64,000 nt of DNA from Todiramphus chloris collaris (GCA_025345505.1 JANVCC010000010.1:42807772-42871771); one strand, 5' to 3'. Counted from the stretch's first letter, positions 12,955 through 25,160 are shown. Translations and numbers: made by a program. Notes: generated by a model from the sequence alone, not told the origin.

Positions 12955-13215
12955 ACAGAATCACAGAATGTTAGGGGTTGGAAGGGACCTTGAATATCAT
13001 CTAGTCCAACCCCCCTGCCAGAGCAGGATCACCTAGATTAGGTCACAAAGGAATACATCCAGGTGGGTCTTGAATGTCTCCGGAGAAGGAGACTCCACAA
13101 CCTCCTTGCACAATCTCTTCCAGTGCTCTGTCACCCTCACCGTGAAAAAGTTTCTCCTTATGTTTATATGGAACCTCCAATGATCCAGCTTGCACCCAGT
13201 GATTTCCTCATCTTT
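12955..13215 (-). mobile_element. CR1 LINE, 3' fragment, minus strand
   Basis: On plus the fragment begins CACAGAATCACAGAATGTTA and continues GGGGTTGGAAGGGACCTTGA and CATCTAGTCCAACC, the reverse complement of the CR1 3' UTR. It then runs into the C-terminal coding block, whose minus-strand translation contains FFTVRVTEHWKRL and KEVVESPSPETFKTHLD. The 5' end of the element is truncated near 13215. The coding part stays open for about 65 codons, but it is only the tail of ORF2. Confidence 0.92.
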
Positions 13216-15377
13216 ATTTCTTAAGAAGTTAGACATGGAAAAAAGTTTTATTTCTGATTGTCAGAAATCAGAAGCATTTGAAACATATATGAGCAAATAG
13301 TGTTAATAATTTACTCCAATTTTTACAGATGCTTTTGCAATTTAGCAAAATTGCACTATTTAGCTGCCAGTGTAAGGTTAAGATTAGTTTTGGCTATCTG
13401 CTACAAGATGGAATGAGGAAAGGAACTGCTGCATTTTCTGTCGAAGTTTCTGCCCCTGCTAAAAAGATAAAGCCATAGGGGTGTCTGTGCCTGGGATTCT
13501 AAAAATCATCAAAGTTTATTTAAATGCTAAAAAATTAACTTAATTATACCCCTATGCCTTGATTAGTAGACAATGCAGCACAATGGGACAGGATCTGTAA
13601 ACAGAAGTGACTAAAGCTAAGGCTACTCCCACTCCTACCATATGATAGTGCAGGGGTTATTTCAGTTTAAATTTGGTCTGTATTGGGCAATTTTGGGGTT
13701 GACTGTTTCATCTACTCATGTAGTTGGACTCTTTTTGTAAGGAAAAAATGTTAAGTACATGATGGAAGATGCTCTGGTGTTAAAACCTGCACTTTGATTC
13801 GGAGCATAATGTCTCCAATAGCAATGAAGTACTTAGAGAGCAGAGTTTCTGATTTAGTTTCCTCTGGAAGAAAAATTTATTTCACGAACACCAAAACTGC
13901 TGTCATCAGTGAAGCAACACATAATAAATGGAGACAAGCAGGAGATTTGCTTCAAAACTGTACTTCTGCTCTGAACAAAATCAGTGAAGTAGACATCGCC
14001 ATTACCACTCTCCAGGCCAGACAAAGAGTTAATTTGGTACAGCACTTCTGCTGTCCCATATGAGTACAAGGTGCACTGAAATTCCTTACCTATACAGCTT
14101 AAATTACACCTGGTCTTCAATCTCTATGGTTTCTAAAATGTTATTGAATTGCACACATTTTACTGAATGTTGTGAATGATAAAATAACAGTATTGGTTGC
14201 ATTTAGATCTCTAGTCTCTGTTATTTATGTCCACTTGCAAGGTTTATTAGCATCCAACTACACTTGATAATATCCACAGCTGTAACAAAAAAATTTATAA
14301 ACAAATACATTATCAGTAGAAGCAAAGATGGAGATATCACATGCCTTTTAGAGACCGGACTTCCGAGAGTGGTGAAGCACACAAGTAATAAAAGACATCT
14401 GTGTGCTTTATAGGACTGTATGGCCAGTTGTCTTTTCACTTAATCTAGCATAAATCAGCCTCATGAGCTCAGCACGGTAATCCAGATGGAAATGAGAAAA
14501 ATATCTCATCTTCCATATGTTAATGTTTTAAGGGATTTCAGAGAGATCTCTGGACCAGTTCACACACAAAGACCTTACGTGCCCAACAGTATCTGAGGCA
14601 TCTTCTCCTGTGGGTAACCTGTGTCATCTGCAAGTGGAAACTGGAAACAGGACAAAATGCTCTTAAGTGTTTAAAGTGTCACTACACCTTGTGTTTAGTT
14701 CTTGGACATTATAAAATACTCATTCCTTATAAAAGAAATATTATTTTTAAGCCTCTTTGGTAACCTTTGTTGTAACTGGGACATTAGAATTGAGAAGCAG
14801 ATTTCCTTAAGAAGGAACACGAAACAGGCAGTCACCATAGGAGACACAATCCGAGAATTTTTGTGTGAAAAAAATATATTCTGCTATAACTGATACCCTT
14901 ATTTATTAGTACATAGGTAGGTTGCTCATTCCTCATTATTGAAGTATATAATACATTAATAAGGCACAGACATTATATTTATTAAGTATATTAACTTACA
15001 GCATTGTGCCAGGAAGTTAGATTTCTTAAGGGAAAAATACTTGTTGTTACAGATGGTTGACAGAAATGCAATCAATTACCCAAGGACTGAGGAGTGAATG
15101 ATGTGAAGAATGGTTTTTATAGGGTATGTAATAGGTAAGAAAATATTAATCCGCTCTCTGTCTCATACTTAAAAATATTTTATTTTCCTGAATCTGGCTT
15201 GTGAACACAAATGAACAAGCAACTCTAAACTCCGAAAGAGTTGTGTGGAGATAAGACTAAATAAATATTTGCAGATTCTTATGACTAATTAATAAATTGT
15301 TGATTTACACTGATACACATTGTTTAAATCTTGACAGTATTTTACAGAATCTTTGAATTAACTTTGACTTTTATATG
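13216..15377. other. Non-coding DNA, no gene supported
   Basis: An 89-codon plus frame (13794-14063), with an antisense frame over the same place, shows no family I recognise. No transposon was recognised. The right edge is set by the TSD of the following LTR. Confidence 0.45.
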
Positions 15378-15795
15378 TGTGCTGGTTTGTCTGTGACAGA
15401 GTTAATTTCCTTCATAGTAGCTGGTACAAGGCTGTTTTGGATTTGTGCTGGAAACAGTGTTGGTTATACAGGGATGTATAAAGCTGGAGAAAGATGAAGG
15501 AAGGGGAAGATGTTCAGAGTGATGCTGTTTGTCTTCCCAAGTAACCATTACACATGATGGAGCCCGGCTGTCCCAGAGATGTCTGAACACCTGCCTGCTG
15601 ATGGGAAGTAGTGAATGAATTCCTTATTTTGCTTTCCTTGCACATGTGGCTTTTTCTTTACCTATTAAACTGTCTTTTATCAACCCACAAGTTTTCTCAC
15701 TTTTACTCTTCTGATTCTCTCTCCCATCCCACTGTGGGGAGAGTAAACTAGTGGCTGTGTGGGACTTACTTGCCAGCTATGGTTAAACCACTACA
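15378..15795 (+). mobile_element. Solo LTR, family 2, with perfect TSD and internal U3 deletion
   Basis: It starts TGTGCTGGTTTG and ends TTAAACCACTACA. The 5-bp direct repeat ATATG flanks it exactly (15373-15377 and 15796-15800). A TATA box (TATAAAG, 15477-15483) and a polyadenylation signal (ATTAAA, 15664-15669) lie in the expected order, so the sense is plus. Compared with the sibling at about 42100-42677, roughly 160-180 bp of U3 are missing between the GGATG block and the TATA box. No internal retroviral sequence adjoins it. The TSD shows a genuine single insertion followed by solo-LTR formation. Minus-strand frames at 15402-15590 and 15766-15990 overlap it and are not genes. Confidence 0.92.
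15477..15483 (+). promoter_or_regulatory. TATA box of family-2 LTR
   Basis: TATAAAG lies immediately after the U3 deletion point and about 180 bp before the ATTAAA signal at 15664, in the spacing expected of an LTR promoter. The corresponding site in the 42-kb sibling is degraded to ATGTAAAG. Confidence 0.6.
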
Positions 15796-17194
15796 ATATG
15801 AATACCTGAATCTTGGTAGGATTGTCAGATGTTCTCTCCTGACTAATTGGTAGGCAACATGTCTTTTTACAGACAGGTGAAATACCAATTTTCCAATTTT
15901 TAACTTTTCAGGCACCCTTGGGAGTAGAGCACAGCTTGTAGAAATTGTGCTGCAATGAAATTTATTGCTAACCAGCACCAACTTACTCAATATAAGTGGG
16001 AATAATTGGGCTCTAAAGCATATGAATATTACATAGAAGATTACCTATTCTGAAAGAAATTTGTTTTCTTTAAGTGCTGGATGAAGTAGACAAATTTAAA
16101 AAAAACATAATTTCTGTTCCTTTCTATATAACATTAATTTGGATCCTCGGCGATTACGGAAAACAGATTTCATTGGCAAGTTCTCGTTCTGTTCTTTATC
16201 ACAGCATTCCTACTTGCTTCAGCTGAATGCATAGTTGCTCAGTATTTACTTTTCATAAACATCAGTCAGTTCTTGGACAAATGCCCTTTTTACAAATGTG
16301 TTTTCTATTTCCTGAACTGTAAATATAACTACTTGTTTTTTAAGGGTTTCTGTTTCCACAATATATGAAATAGATAACAGATGTTAAGACATTTTAATAT
16401 CACCTCTTTGAAAAATGTAGAATTGTTATACCTACTTGCACACCTGGAATTGAAGTATACAGATTAATGCACGATTTCCAAGTAATAACTAATTGTGGAT
16501 GCTAACTGCAGAAGCTCTAGGCTTTGTCTTTTTCAGACAATTTGTCAGCATGTGATACTTTGCTAGGTTTAAAATAGAGCTCCCACTAATTGCATTTGTT
16601 CTCCTGAGCACATCTGCAAAAACAAGTTGGGAGTATCTTCACCTTTTGTATAAAAAATTAAGAAGATGTGAGTTCCTCTTATCCATTCTATTATTGCTTG
16701 CAACTGCAGTAATGTTCGCTTTGCCTGTGTAGAGACTTCCTCCTGTTCCCCCCCTTCCCTGTTCTTCACCTTTCATTTCTGAAAATATTCTTTTTCTTGT
16801 GTACTTCCTTTGATGACAGAGGAGACCAAGCTCTCAGTTCTGGTGTCTTGTAGCATAATGCCTCCCAGAGCAGAGAACAATTTCAGGAGAGCTCAAACTC
16901 TATTGTTCTGGAAAGTCTGGATTTAGAAGTTGGACCCTTAGACAGCTTGACTGTGAGAAATGACGAGATATTTTTTAGGAACTCAGGAATCAATCAAATC
17001 TAGGATCTTTTGCAGGAGGACATTAAAATCATCTCCTTGACACTAGGATGAATTCTTTGTGAAATATTAAGTTGCTTCCGATAGCAAAAAGAAATAGCAT
17101 TTTACAAACAATATGAAACTCGGGATTTTTAAGAAAAACAAAACTCTTTCCTTACTATCTTCTCTGAAAAGTTGAATGTTTTGTGCTGTAAATG

Positions 17195-17241
17195 TACATA
17201 TACATATACATAAATCTATGTATTCGTATGTATGTGTATGC
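17195..17241. repeat. Imperfect TA/TG-rich simple repeat
   Basis: Repeated ACATAT and TATGTAT words, with interruptions, form a degraded microsatellite. Confidence 0.6.
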
Positions 17242-19259
17242 ATAGTAGTCAATCAGGGGTAGACTCTTACCAAGGGAATCCCAGCCTAGATGTAACATTT
17301 TTCAAAGGTGTAAGTAACTGGAAAGAAATATAAGGCAAGACTTGTAAGTCTTAAAAGTTTTGCTGTGGGGAGCTTCAGATTTGAAAACCGGAAACCCTTC
17401 ATTTTCAGAGTTGGAGCCCAATGGAGCTAATTTTCTAGAACTTAAAACAAATACAACATTGTGAATGCTTCAGGAAAAAAAATGAAATGTTAGAAGATAC
17501 ATTGTACATTTTTTTGTACCATGTTGCTGTAAACAGCTATTGTCTGCCTTCCATCTTCTGTAGAACAAACTTGAATTTTTCTTCTTTTTTTTTTTCTGTC
17601 CAACCAGCTCTTTATATTTTGCTTTATTCCTAGCTGTAAACCTCTATTCTAATGGTAAATTTACTTCACTTCATGATGAAATGTATCTTGTGTTCAGAAA
17701 ACGTTTTTGGATGAAAATCTCACGTGAGGAGGAGGTGGGGTTTTTTTAACATACCTATCGTGTTCCTTTCTCATGAACAAAATTTAACTCAAAATACACA
17801 CTATTGAACATTTGCTTTAAATTTTATTACATTAAGTATTATCAGTCTAATCTAACAAACTGACATAGACACATAGGATTAAGGCAAAGGCATTGAATCT
17901 ATTACTTTAAAAATATTTTCTTAATTCTGCATATTACTCCAGTTTGTGCTTTAAACTTCTTTTCATTCCTAAAAGTGAATAACATGATTTGCATTAATTG
18001 TCCTTGCTGTGGCGATGAACCCCATAATGCTAATATTTTTGGAGTTTGTACCCAGTCTTAATTTTGATCCATTAAATCTGACTTGTTTTGGCAGATGTTC
18101 TAAATGGAACCATACAAAGAAACTACTCATGAAAACCTGCAAGGTATGTAACCAAAATTGTTTGACTTAGAGGGGGGTAACTTAACACTGCAGTGATATA
18201 AATATAAATGAGAGTCCTCAAAATACTCGTCTGCACATGCATAAGTCAGTTACACCTCTCAAATAGCTGCAGTTACCAGAGAACGGGGATTTTGAAATAT
18301 GAAATATAATATATGGTGTGTAAAATGTATTTACAAATAAGAAGAATTCACACTTTATAACACTGTGGGTGTCAGAAGCTACCTTAAAGAGTTTCATATT
18401 TCTTACACAGTTTAACTGTGTGGGTCGTTTTGTGTAATTTGCAGCTTTTGTGTGAACTCATGGAGTAGGGGCAGAATGGAAATTGAGATTGCCAAGGACT
18501 GGGCAGGAGAACTGCTGCTTCTTCACAAACTGTTGAGGTTGCATCTCATGGGTTATTGAGTCTGTGCCTCCAGTGATGAACCTGAGAGATAGACATTTCC
18601 AGATGCTTCAGGGACAGCATCACCTCTTGGTAGGGTGGAAGAGGGATGCTAGGCCTGACTTTCTGAGTTGTTTCTAACAGAAGTAGTTTTCATATAACAT
18701 CTGAATTGTTTATAGAACCAGAGTTGCTGCACAGAAACCAGTTGCCAAACATATTGCTGCTTCTAGTACAGCCTAAGAAACATTTTCAGCTGCAATGGGA
18801 AGAGGCTTTGAGCCTCTATTGAATCTTTCTCTTCTTTCTGTACTTGCTTCTACATGTCACAAAAAATGTAGTTATCATCTGCCATGTTTCATACCACAAC
18901 AGAAAAAAAATTGAGAAGATTCCTTTTCTTGTCCAACAATGGGTACATAATGACATTTATAAAAGATAAATTTGAAATGAAACACTTCAGCTATTTATAA
19001 GGGATTAAATACATTGCCACATAGAGAACTGTATTGTATAGTATCTTCAGAAAAGTACTCTTTCTTGTTCACATATTTCACAAGTACCATACTCATAGTA
19101 ATGTTTTCAGATATTCAGTACAGTAGACACGTTGCTTTTAGTGATGTGAACAAAGCATCTTCCATTCAAAGAAAGTGCATTTTTGTGAAATATTTAGTTG
19201 AGGCACACATTATCTAACATCTTTCTAAATACCAAGTACTGGAAATGAAGCTGCAGTCC

Positions 19260-19395
19260 AAGGAAAAACAAAAAAAAATTCCAAACAAGCCCAAACCAAA
19301 CAAGCCCAAACCAACCAACCAAACAAAAGCAAACCCAAAACAAACAATACAACAAACAAAAAAACACAACAAAACAAAGAACGACAAACCGAAGC
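19260..19395. repeat. A/C-rich low-complexity tract (AAAC/AACC-type)
   Basis: The plus strand is almost all A and C, made of irregular CAAAC, CCAAACC and AACCAACC words over about 135 bp. It creates a 73-codon open frame (19245-19466) rich in Lys, Pro, Asn and Thr. That composition follows from the nucleotide bias, so I do not call it a gene. Confidence 0.85.
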
Positions 19396-20210
19396 CCTCA
19401 AATCCTCAAAATAATGAGGATAGGACTTTAAAGCCTATCACAAACCTTACAGCTTACAGAGAATGAGAAAAATCCTCCTTGAATTGCTAATGCAAGAGTA
19501 AAAAGAGATAGTAGGTTTCACATAAGTTTGTCGAGTTGTACATTAGTTGTAAATTGTAACAAGTTTTCATAATGAGAATACTTCAGTTTGTGGCACTCAT
19601 TTTATACTCATACAAACTGTATTTGGAGTATAAATATTTAACACTGGAACTCTACCACTTGGAATCTCTGTAGGCAGTGCCAGTAATTTCTGTGAGCTGA
19701 TTTAAAAGTAGGTGTGTAACAAGGGGGAGGTACAGCAGTGTATTCCCACTTTTCATCTCTTATAAAAAAAAGCCCAATAGGATTTACGGTTTTCAAGTTC
19801 ACCAGATATTTGGATTACAAAAGAATCTTGGAATAAAGATATCCTAGATCTGTAAGGGGGGCTGGCTGGAGGGGACGCGTAGCAGTCCTCTGTCAATACA
19901 TAGGCAGATCTCAGCCATCAAGAACATGCTTCTTCAGCAAAATTTGAGTAAAACCCCCAAGGTGTAGCTTACCTCCCAGTGAGTTCTCCTAAAGACACAG
20001 CACACTCTCTTAGTATCCATAGCAAAATATGTCCTTCTATATCTTTGAATTATTTTATAAAATACAGGCATACTTAGTTATTCTGCCCTGTAGTAAAACT
20101 TCCATGTTGTCTTTCTTGTTAGTGTGGGCAAATGCTGATATAGCAACTAGTTTAGTTTTAAATGGGAAATGGTAATGTCCTGCAAAGAGGCAATGGAGGC
20201 AAATTTAGGA

Positions 20211-20234
20211 GATGTTTAGGAGAACCTAAACATC
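20211..20234. repeat. Perfect 10-bp inverted repeat with 4-nt loop
   Basis: GATGTTTAGG (20211-20220), AGAA, then CCTAAACATC (20225-20234) form a perfect hairpin with a tetraloop. There is no T tract or gene next to it to give it a role. Confidence 0.85.
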
Positions 20235-20591
20235 GTTTATTACAAGTTGTTCTTTTTGATCTTTAAATTTTCCATATATTAAAAAATGTAATAACCCTTT
20301 CAGGCGGTCTGGATTCTTTCCCTGTAAATTGCTGTTACAGATGAATAATTCAGAGTGTTGTAGTTTTAATCTTTCCATGTACTAAAAACATAGTAATCCT
20401 TCCAAGAGGTCTGAAAGACCTCCACTTTTCTGATACTGTCAAGAACAAACAAACTCCTTCTTTATTATTTATATATGAGGTATCAGGTTTTTGTAATATT
20501 CAGTACTTCATTTGGAAGGCAAAGTAGGTAAAAGCGGATCGAGAGAGTTTTTGTCTACATATTAACAGTTTTGAATCCAAAATGCCCCATA

Positions 20592-22512
20592 AAATCTTAG
20601 AATGGTTTGTGTTGAAAGGTCATCTAGTCCAAACCCCCTGCAGTGAGCAGGGACACAGGGACATCTTTAACTAGAGCAGGTTGTTCTGAGCCACATCAAA
20701 CCTGACCTTGAATGTTTCCAGAGATGGCACATCTACCACCTCTCTGGGCAACCTGTGCCAGTGTTTCACCACCCTCATTGTAAAAAAATTCCTCCTTGTA
20801 TCTAGTCTAAATCTAACCTCTTTTAGTGTAAAACCATCACCCCTGGCCTGTCACAATGTGCCCTGATAAAAAGATTGTCCCCATCTTTCTTATAGGACCC
20901 CTTTAAGTATTGAAAAGGTGCAACAAGATGTCCCTACAGCCTTCTCCTCTCCAGGCTGAACAACTCCAACCTGCTCCAACAGGTTCATCTCCTTCTTGTG
21001 CTAAGGACTCCAGAACTGGACACAGTACTCTGGGTGAGGTCTCATCACAGGGATGTAGAGCAGCAGAATTGACTCCCTCGACATGCTGGCCACACTCCTT
21101 TTGATGCAGCCCAGCGTACAATCAGCTTTCTGGGCTGCAAGCACACATTGCTGGATCATGTCCAATTCTTCATCCACTGATACCCCCAAGTCCTTCTCTG
21201 CAGGGCTTCTCTCAGTCCCTTCATCCCCCAGCCTGTATTGATACTGAAGGTTTCCCCAACCAAGGTGCAGCACTCTCTGCTTGGCCTTGTTGAACCTCAT
21301 GAGGTTCACACAGGCCCACCTCTCAAGCTTGTCAAGGTGCCTCTGAATGGCATCCCATCCCTCAGGCATGTCTATGGTACCACTCAGCTTGGTGTCATCT
21401 CCAAACTTGCTGAAAGTGCACTCAATCCCACTATGTCATTGATGAAGATATTAAACAACACTGGTAACAACACAGACCCCTGGGGGACACCACTTGTCAG
21501 CAATCTCCAGATGGACATCAATCTGTTGACAACTACACTCTGCATGTGACCATCCAACCAATTCCTCATCCACCAAACAGTCCACACATCAAATCTGTAT
21601 CTCTCCAATTGAGAAAGAAGGATATTGTGGGGGACTGAGTCAAAGGCTTCACAGAAGTCAACAGATAGATGACATCCATAGCTCTTTTCTTGTCCACTGA
21701 TATAGTCATTCCTTCATAGAAGGCCACTAAGGTTGGCCAGGCAGGATTTGTCCTTGGTGAAGTCATGCTGTCTGTCTCAGATCACCTTGTTTCCTCCATG
21801 TGCCATAGCCATGTGCCTTCTAAGAGGATCTGGTCCATGATTTTCCCAGACATATATTTCCTTTTTTCCAGTCTCTAGGAACTTTACCTGACTACCAGGA
21901 TTTTTCAGATATGATGGAGAGTGGTTGGTCAACTTCATCAGCCAGTTCCCTCGGGACCCTGGCATGCAATGTCAAGTCCCATAGACTTATATGTGTTCAA
22001 ATTCCTCGGGCAGTCGTGAACCTGTAGGAGGGACTTTGCATCCCCATCTTATGGTTCATCAACATGTGAGGTGACAGAAGGAAGTTTGCCAGTGAAGACT
22101 GAGGCAAAAATTTGTTGAATACCTCAGCATTCTCCTCATCTGTTGTTACCAGTTTACCTGTCTTGTTCATTGGGAGGGCTACACTTTCTCTGAATTTCCT
22201 TTTCTGTCTGACATATTTGTAGAAGCCCTTCTTACTATTCTTTTCATCCCTTGCCAAGTTCAGCTTCAGCCACGCCCTGGCTTTCCAGTCCCATCTCCGC
22301 ACAACCAAGCAGTGTCCCTGTGCTCTTCCCAGGATACCTGTCCCTGCTTCCACTGCCTGTGCATTTCCTTCTCACCTTTTAGTTTCAGCAGCAGGTCTTC
22401 ACTCAGCCATGCTGGTCTCTTGCCTTCCTTGACTGATTTCTTACACCTGGAGATAAATCAAGAGCCCTTGTGCTGTATGGAAAGCATCCTTAAGGATCTT
22501 TTTATCCTGTAA
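20592..22512 (-). mobile_element. CR1 LINE, longest copy in the window, minus strand
   Basis: The 3' end is at the left (on plus, GTCATCTAGTCCAAACCCCC near 20619) and the copy extends rightwards through the C-terminal block, the reverse transcriptase and into the endonuclease-RT linker near 22200-22350 (minus-strand KKGFYKYVRQKRK and MNKTGKLVTTDEENAEVFN). The interior is out of frame many times, and its RT wording ([20 protein letters not shown]) differs from the 28-kb and 48-kb copies, so it is an older, different subfamily. The stretch 22350-22512 is assigned from continuity and the usual CR1 layout; its boundary is uncertain. Confidence 0.9.
20903..22353 (-). pseudogene. CR1 ORF2 remnant, multiply frameshifted
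   Basis: Reading minus from the right, linker sequence is open at 22353-21997. Broken RT parts follow: NSPSYL-like KPLS region near 21900, a [19 protein letters not shown] block near 21700, WMRNWLDG with the motif-B region [17 protein letters not shown] (in 21608-21384), then a frame change so that motif C reads KFGDDTK near 21384-21415. After a further shift comes the block [20 protein letters not shown] to [18 protein letters not shown] (21369-21001). At least four frame breaks are needed to join these parts, so it is a relic. Motif C keeps both Asp residues but has Gly in place of the usual Ala. Confidence 0.85.
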
Positions 22513-22782
22513 AGATACAATCACAAGACTTCAAACACAAGCTCAAAAGATAAAGCTCAGAGCCTAAAAGCCTATGATTTAAGACATGCTCAGTATGACA
22601 GACTGGAGCACTCAACTTCAAGGTAAGTGAATGCGAGTGTGTTCTGTGCTAAAACTGCTCTTCCATGAATGTTTAAAATAATTCTTCATTCCTTGCTTTC
22701 CATCCACCACAACTACTAGTTGTAGAATTATTATCCAGCTGAGCTTTGCAACATCTCTATGAAGATCTATAACGTTTTTCCA
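22513..22782. other. Spacer between two opposed CR1 copies
   Basis: About 270 bp with no recognised feature separate the 5' end of the minus CR1 from the plus CR1 tail. Confidence 0.45.
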
Positions 22783-22965
22783 TCTGACAGAGCACTGGAA
22801 CAAGCTGCCCAGGGAGTTTGTGTAGTCTTCTCTGGAGATATTCAAAACCCTCCTGGATGTGTTCCTAGGCAATGTGCTCTAGGTGAATCTAATTTAGCAG
22901 TGAGGTTGGACTAAATGGTCTCCAGAGGTCCTTTCCAACCACTGTGATTCTGGGATTCTTTGATG
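22783..22965 (+). mobile_element. CR1 LINE, 3' fragment, plus strand
   Basis: The fragment contains AGAGCACTGGAACAAGCTGC, CCCAGGGAGTTTGTG, the GTTGGACTAAATGGTCTCCA block, AGAGGTCCTTTCCAACCACT and GTGATTCTGGGATTCT. These are the end of ORF2 (HWNKLPREF-like) plus the 3' UTR. It is 5'-truncated and too short to code. A minus-strand frame at 22618-22872 is antisense and not a gene. Confidence 0.9.
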
Positions 22966-23649
22966 TTACAGATTAAAGTTTAGCTGGAGAAATGGTCTGG
23001 TTTTGGCAGGTTTGAACTGGAAGAGTGAGTAATGGCTGCTGTCTCCTCTGTGCTTAGAAAGATTTTCAACCCTCTTTGAATTGAAAGAAAAAAAAGAAAA
23101 ACCAGAAAATAATGGAATTGTAATGAAACCAGATAAAGCACCTGTCTTATCATTTGAATTACTTGTTTCAAGAGAATAAAGCTTAATCTGTATCTAGAGC
23201 ATTTTTAAACACAAGAGTATGCTGAGTCAAATCTAATTATGGCATGACCAATTATTCAGTATTATTAGGTTTTATTAGCCTTGATTATACACTGAATGAA
23301 ACATCTGTAGCCTAAACAGCAAAATTTACTTGAACAATTGTATTGTTGAAAGAATGTACAACTGTGTACAATATAATCAGCTACTTGTAAAGCTTGCAGG
23401 AAAATAGCTGATGACAATCTGTTAGCATTTAACCAGCTCAACTGCCTCTTCCCTTTTATAATCAACATTATTCCTAAAAAGGTTGAAACTTAGTCCATGA
23501 CTTTTACAGATTTTTTTCCAAAGCATCAGATAATAATTTGTAAATCTCTTACCTCTGATGGTCAGTTCAGTATAGTTTGATATGTAGACAGAGTGATGAG
23601 CAACCCATACAACTGAATGAAGCTGAGATAGCTCACTGGCTGTTATCTT
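22966..23649. other. AT-rich non-coding DNA
   Basis: No feature recognised. A 158-codon minus frame (23422-23898) spans this and the adjoining LTR. It is discussed among rejected items. Confidence 0.4.
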
Positions 23650-24135
23650 TCTTAACAACAGATAACAGCAATGTTTTGGCTGTTGCTGAGCAGTGATTGC
23701 ACAGCATTCAGTCTTTTCTTTTTCCCACTCTGTCCCTACACCAGTGAGTCGGCTAATTGGAAGGGGACAACAGATTGGAAGGGGAGACAGCTGGCACAAT
23801 TGACCCAAATTGTCCAAAGGGATATTCCAATAGCATATAACATCATAATTCATCAACAAAAACTGGTATAGAAGAAGAAGAGGAATTTTGTCCTTCAAGG
23901 TGGGAAGACTTCAAGGTGCAAAGATTGTCTGGGCATCAGTCTGCCTCTGGGAGATGGCGAATGTTTTCCTTTACTTCACTTGGGTATTTTTTCCTTTTCT
24001 TTCCTTCACCTATTAAACTGCCTTTATCTTGACTGAATTTTCTTGCTTTTGTCTTCCTATTCTCTCCCATTCCACTGGGAGAGATGGAGAGAGTAAGGAG
24101 ATGGTGGGGTGCTTGACTGGCAGCCACAGTAAACA
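23650..24135 (+). mobile_element. Old LTR, 5' end unclear, related to family 2
   Basis: Diverged but collinear blocks of the family-2 LTR are visible: GCTGTTGCTGAGCAGTGATT, GGAAGGGGAGACAGCTGGCA, ATTGACCCAAATTGTCC, AAAGGGATATTCCAATAGCA, CACCTATTAAACTGCC (polyadenylation signal ATTAAA), TCTCTCCCATTCCACTGG and GCTTGACTGGCAGCC. The first ~100 bp seen in other copies are absent or unrecognisable, and the end CCACAGTAAACAA is degraded. I find no TSD. The middle part (GGGCATCAGTCTGCCTCTGG) is unlike the 15-kb and 42-kb copies, so this is a sister subfamily. Confidence 0.75.
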
Positions 24136-24616
24136 ATGCATTTAGTAAGGTCAAATTTTATTTACACCTGATCAGAAAGTTCTATAGCCACTACATAATA
24201 TTTCTTTTATCTATAAAGTTTAAAGTAAGAGAAATGGGAAGGGGAAAAAAAAAAAAAAAGGAAATCTGAAAGTTAAATAGATTCTCATATTTATTAAATA
24301 TTTTTATTCATCTGTTGTGTAAATGAGGGAATAAATAAGGGTACCCTACCTACTGAGATAGAAGGAATAAGAAATTGCAAATATTAGGTCAGAAAATGAA
24401 TGGGTCTTATGGTAAATCAATTAGCTGGTGTGCAAAAAAAAAAAATGGAGCAATTTAGTACTTGCTAAATTAATTGGGTAAACAAGGTAGCTGTAATACC
24501 TGTCAGAAGGCATATGCATCAACATTTTAAAAATGTTAAGATACAGAACTTCAGTAAATTTAATATTTGCCATAATATGCCAAGATCCCTGAAAAGCAAT
24601 GCTTTCAAAGAAGAAT
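24136..24616. other. AT-rich spacer with A runs
   Basis: A homopolymer A runs occur at about 24245-24259 and 24436-24445. No other feature recognised. Confidence 0.45.
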
Positions 24617-25078
24617 CATACAATCATAGAATTGTCAGGGTTGGAAGGGACCTTAAAGATCATCTAGTTCCAAACCCCCTTGCCATGGGCAGGGACACCT
24701 CCCACTAGAGCAGGTTGCTCAGAGCCCCGTCCAGCCTAGTCTTAAAAACTTCCAAGGATGGGGCTTCCACCACCTCTCTGGGCAACCTGTTCCAGGGTCT
24801 CACCACCCTCATGGGGAAGAAATTCTTCCAAATGTCTAATCTGAATCGACCTATACCTAGCTTTAATCCATTCCCTCTAGTCCTAACACTGCCCAACAGC
24901 CTACAAAGTCCCTCCCCAGCTTTCTTGTAGGCCCCCTTCAGATACTGGAAGGCCACAATAAGGTCTCTCCAGAGCCTTCTCTTTTCCAGACTGAACAACC
25001 CCAAATCTCTCAGTCTGTCCTCACAGGAGAGGTGCTCCAGCCCTCTGATCATCCTTGTGGCCCTTCCCTGGACACGTA
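24617..25078 (-). mobile_element. CR1 LINE, 5'-truncated, minus strand
   Basis: On plus it begins with AATCATACAATCATAGAATT and GTCAGGGTTGGAAGGGACCT, the reverse complement of the CR1 tail, and runs to about 25078. It carries the last third of ORF2 as an uninterrupted minus-strand frame ending at 24705, with [55 protein letters not shown] and WNRLPREVVEAPSLEVF. This wording matches the 9-10.8 kb copy closely, so both are of one, relatively young, subfamily. Confidence 0.93.
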
Positions 25079-25160
25079 GAAGAAAATGTTTGAGGAATAT
25101 ATAGAAATAACGAGTTATTTTGTGAACATCTTCTGAAGTAACCTTTGAGTCCAAGCACAC
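24705..25160 (-). pseudogene. CR1 ORF2 C-terminal fragment in a chimeric open frame
   Basis: The minus-strand frame opens in flanking DNA (about 25160) and enters CR1 coding near 25078, continuing without a stop to the ORF2 end at 24705. The first 30 or so codons are therefore host sequence fused by chance to about 120 codons of CR1. The fragment lies C-terminal to the polymerase motifs, so it has no catalytic site. I infer no expression. Confidence 0.8.

Larger units (their letters stand above)
15796..20591. other. Long AT-rich non-coding stretch
   Basis: No transposon or gene recognised over about 4.8 kb. It contains an imperfect (TA/CA) patch at 17195-17241, an A/C-rich low-complexity tract at 19260-19395 and a perfect small hairpin at 20211-20234, each listed separately. 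Confidence 0.45.

Noticed and set aside
13794..14120. 89-codon plus frame and 88-codon minus frame over the same place
   Set aside because: No domain recognised, and overlapping frames on both strands argue for chance.
19245..19466. 73-codon Lys/Pro/Asn-rich frame resembling a low-complexity basic protein
   Set aside because: The composition is fully explained by an A/C-rich low-complexity DNA tract.
23422..23898. 158-codon open frame on the minus strand
   Set aside because: It is one of the longest non-CR1 frames, but it runs antisense through an old plus-strand LTR and into AT-rich flank, with no recognisable domain. Chance is the simpler explanation.
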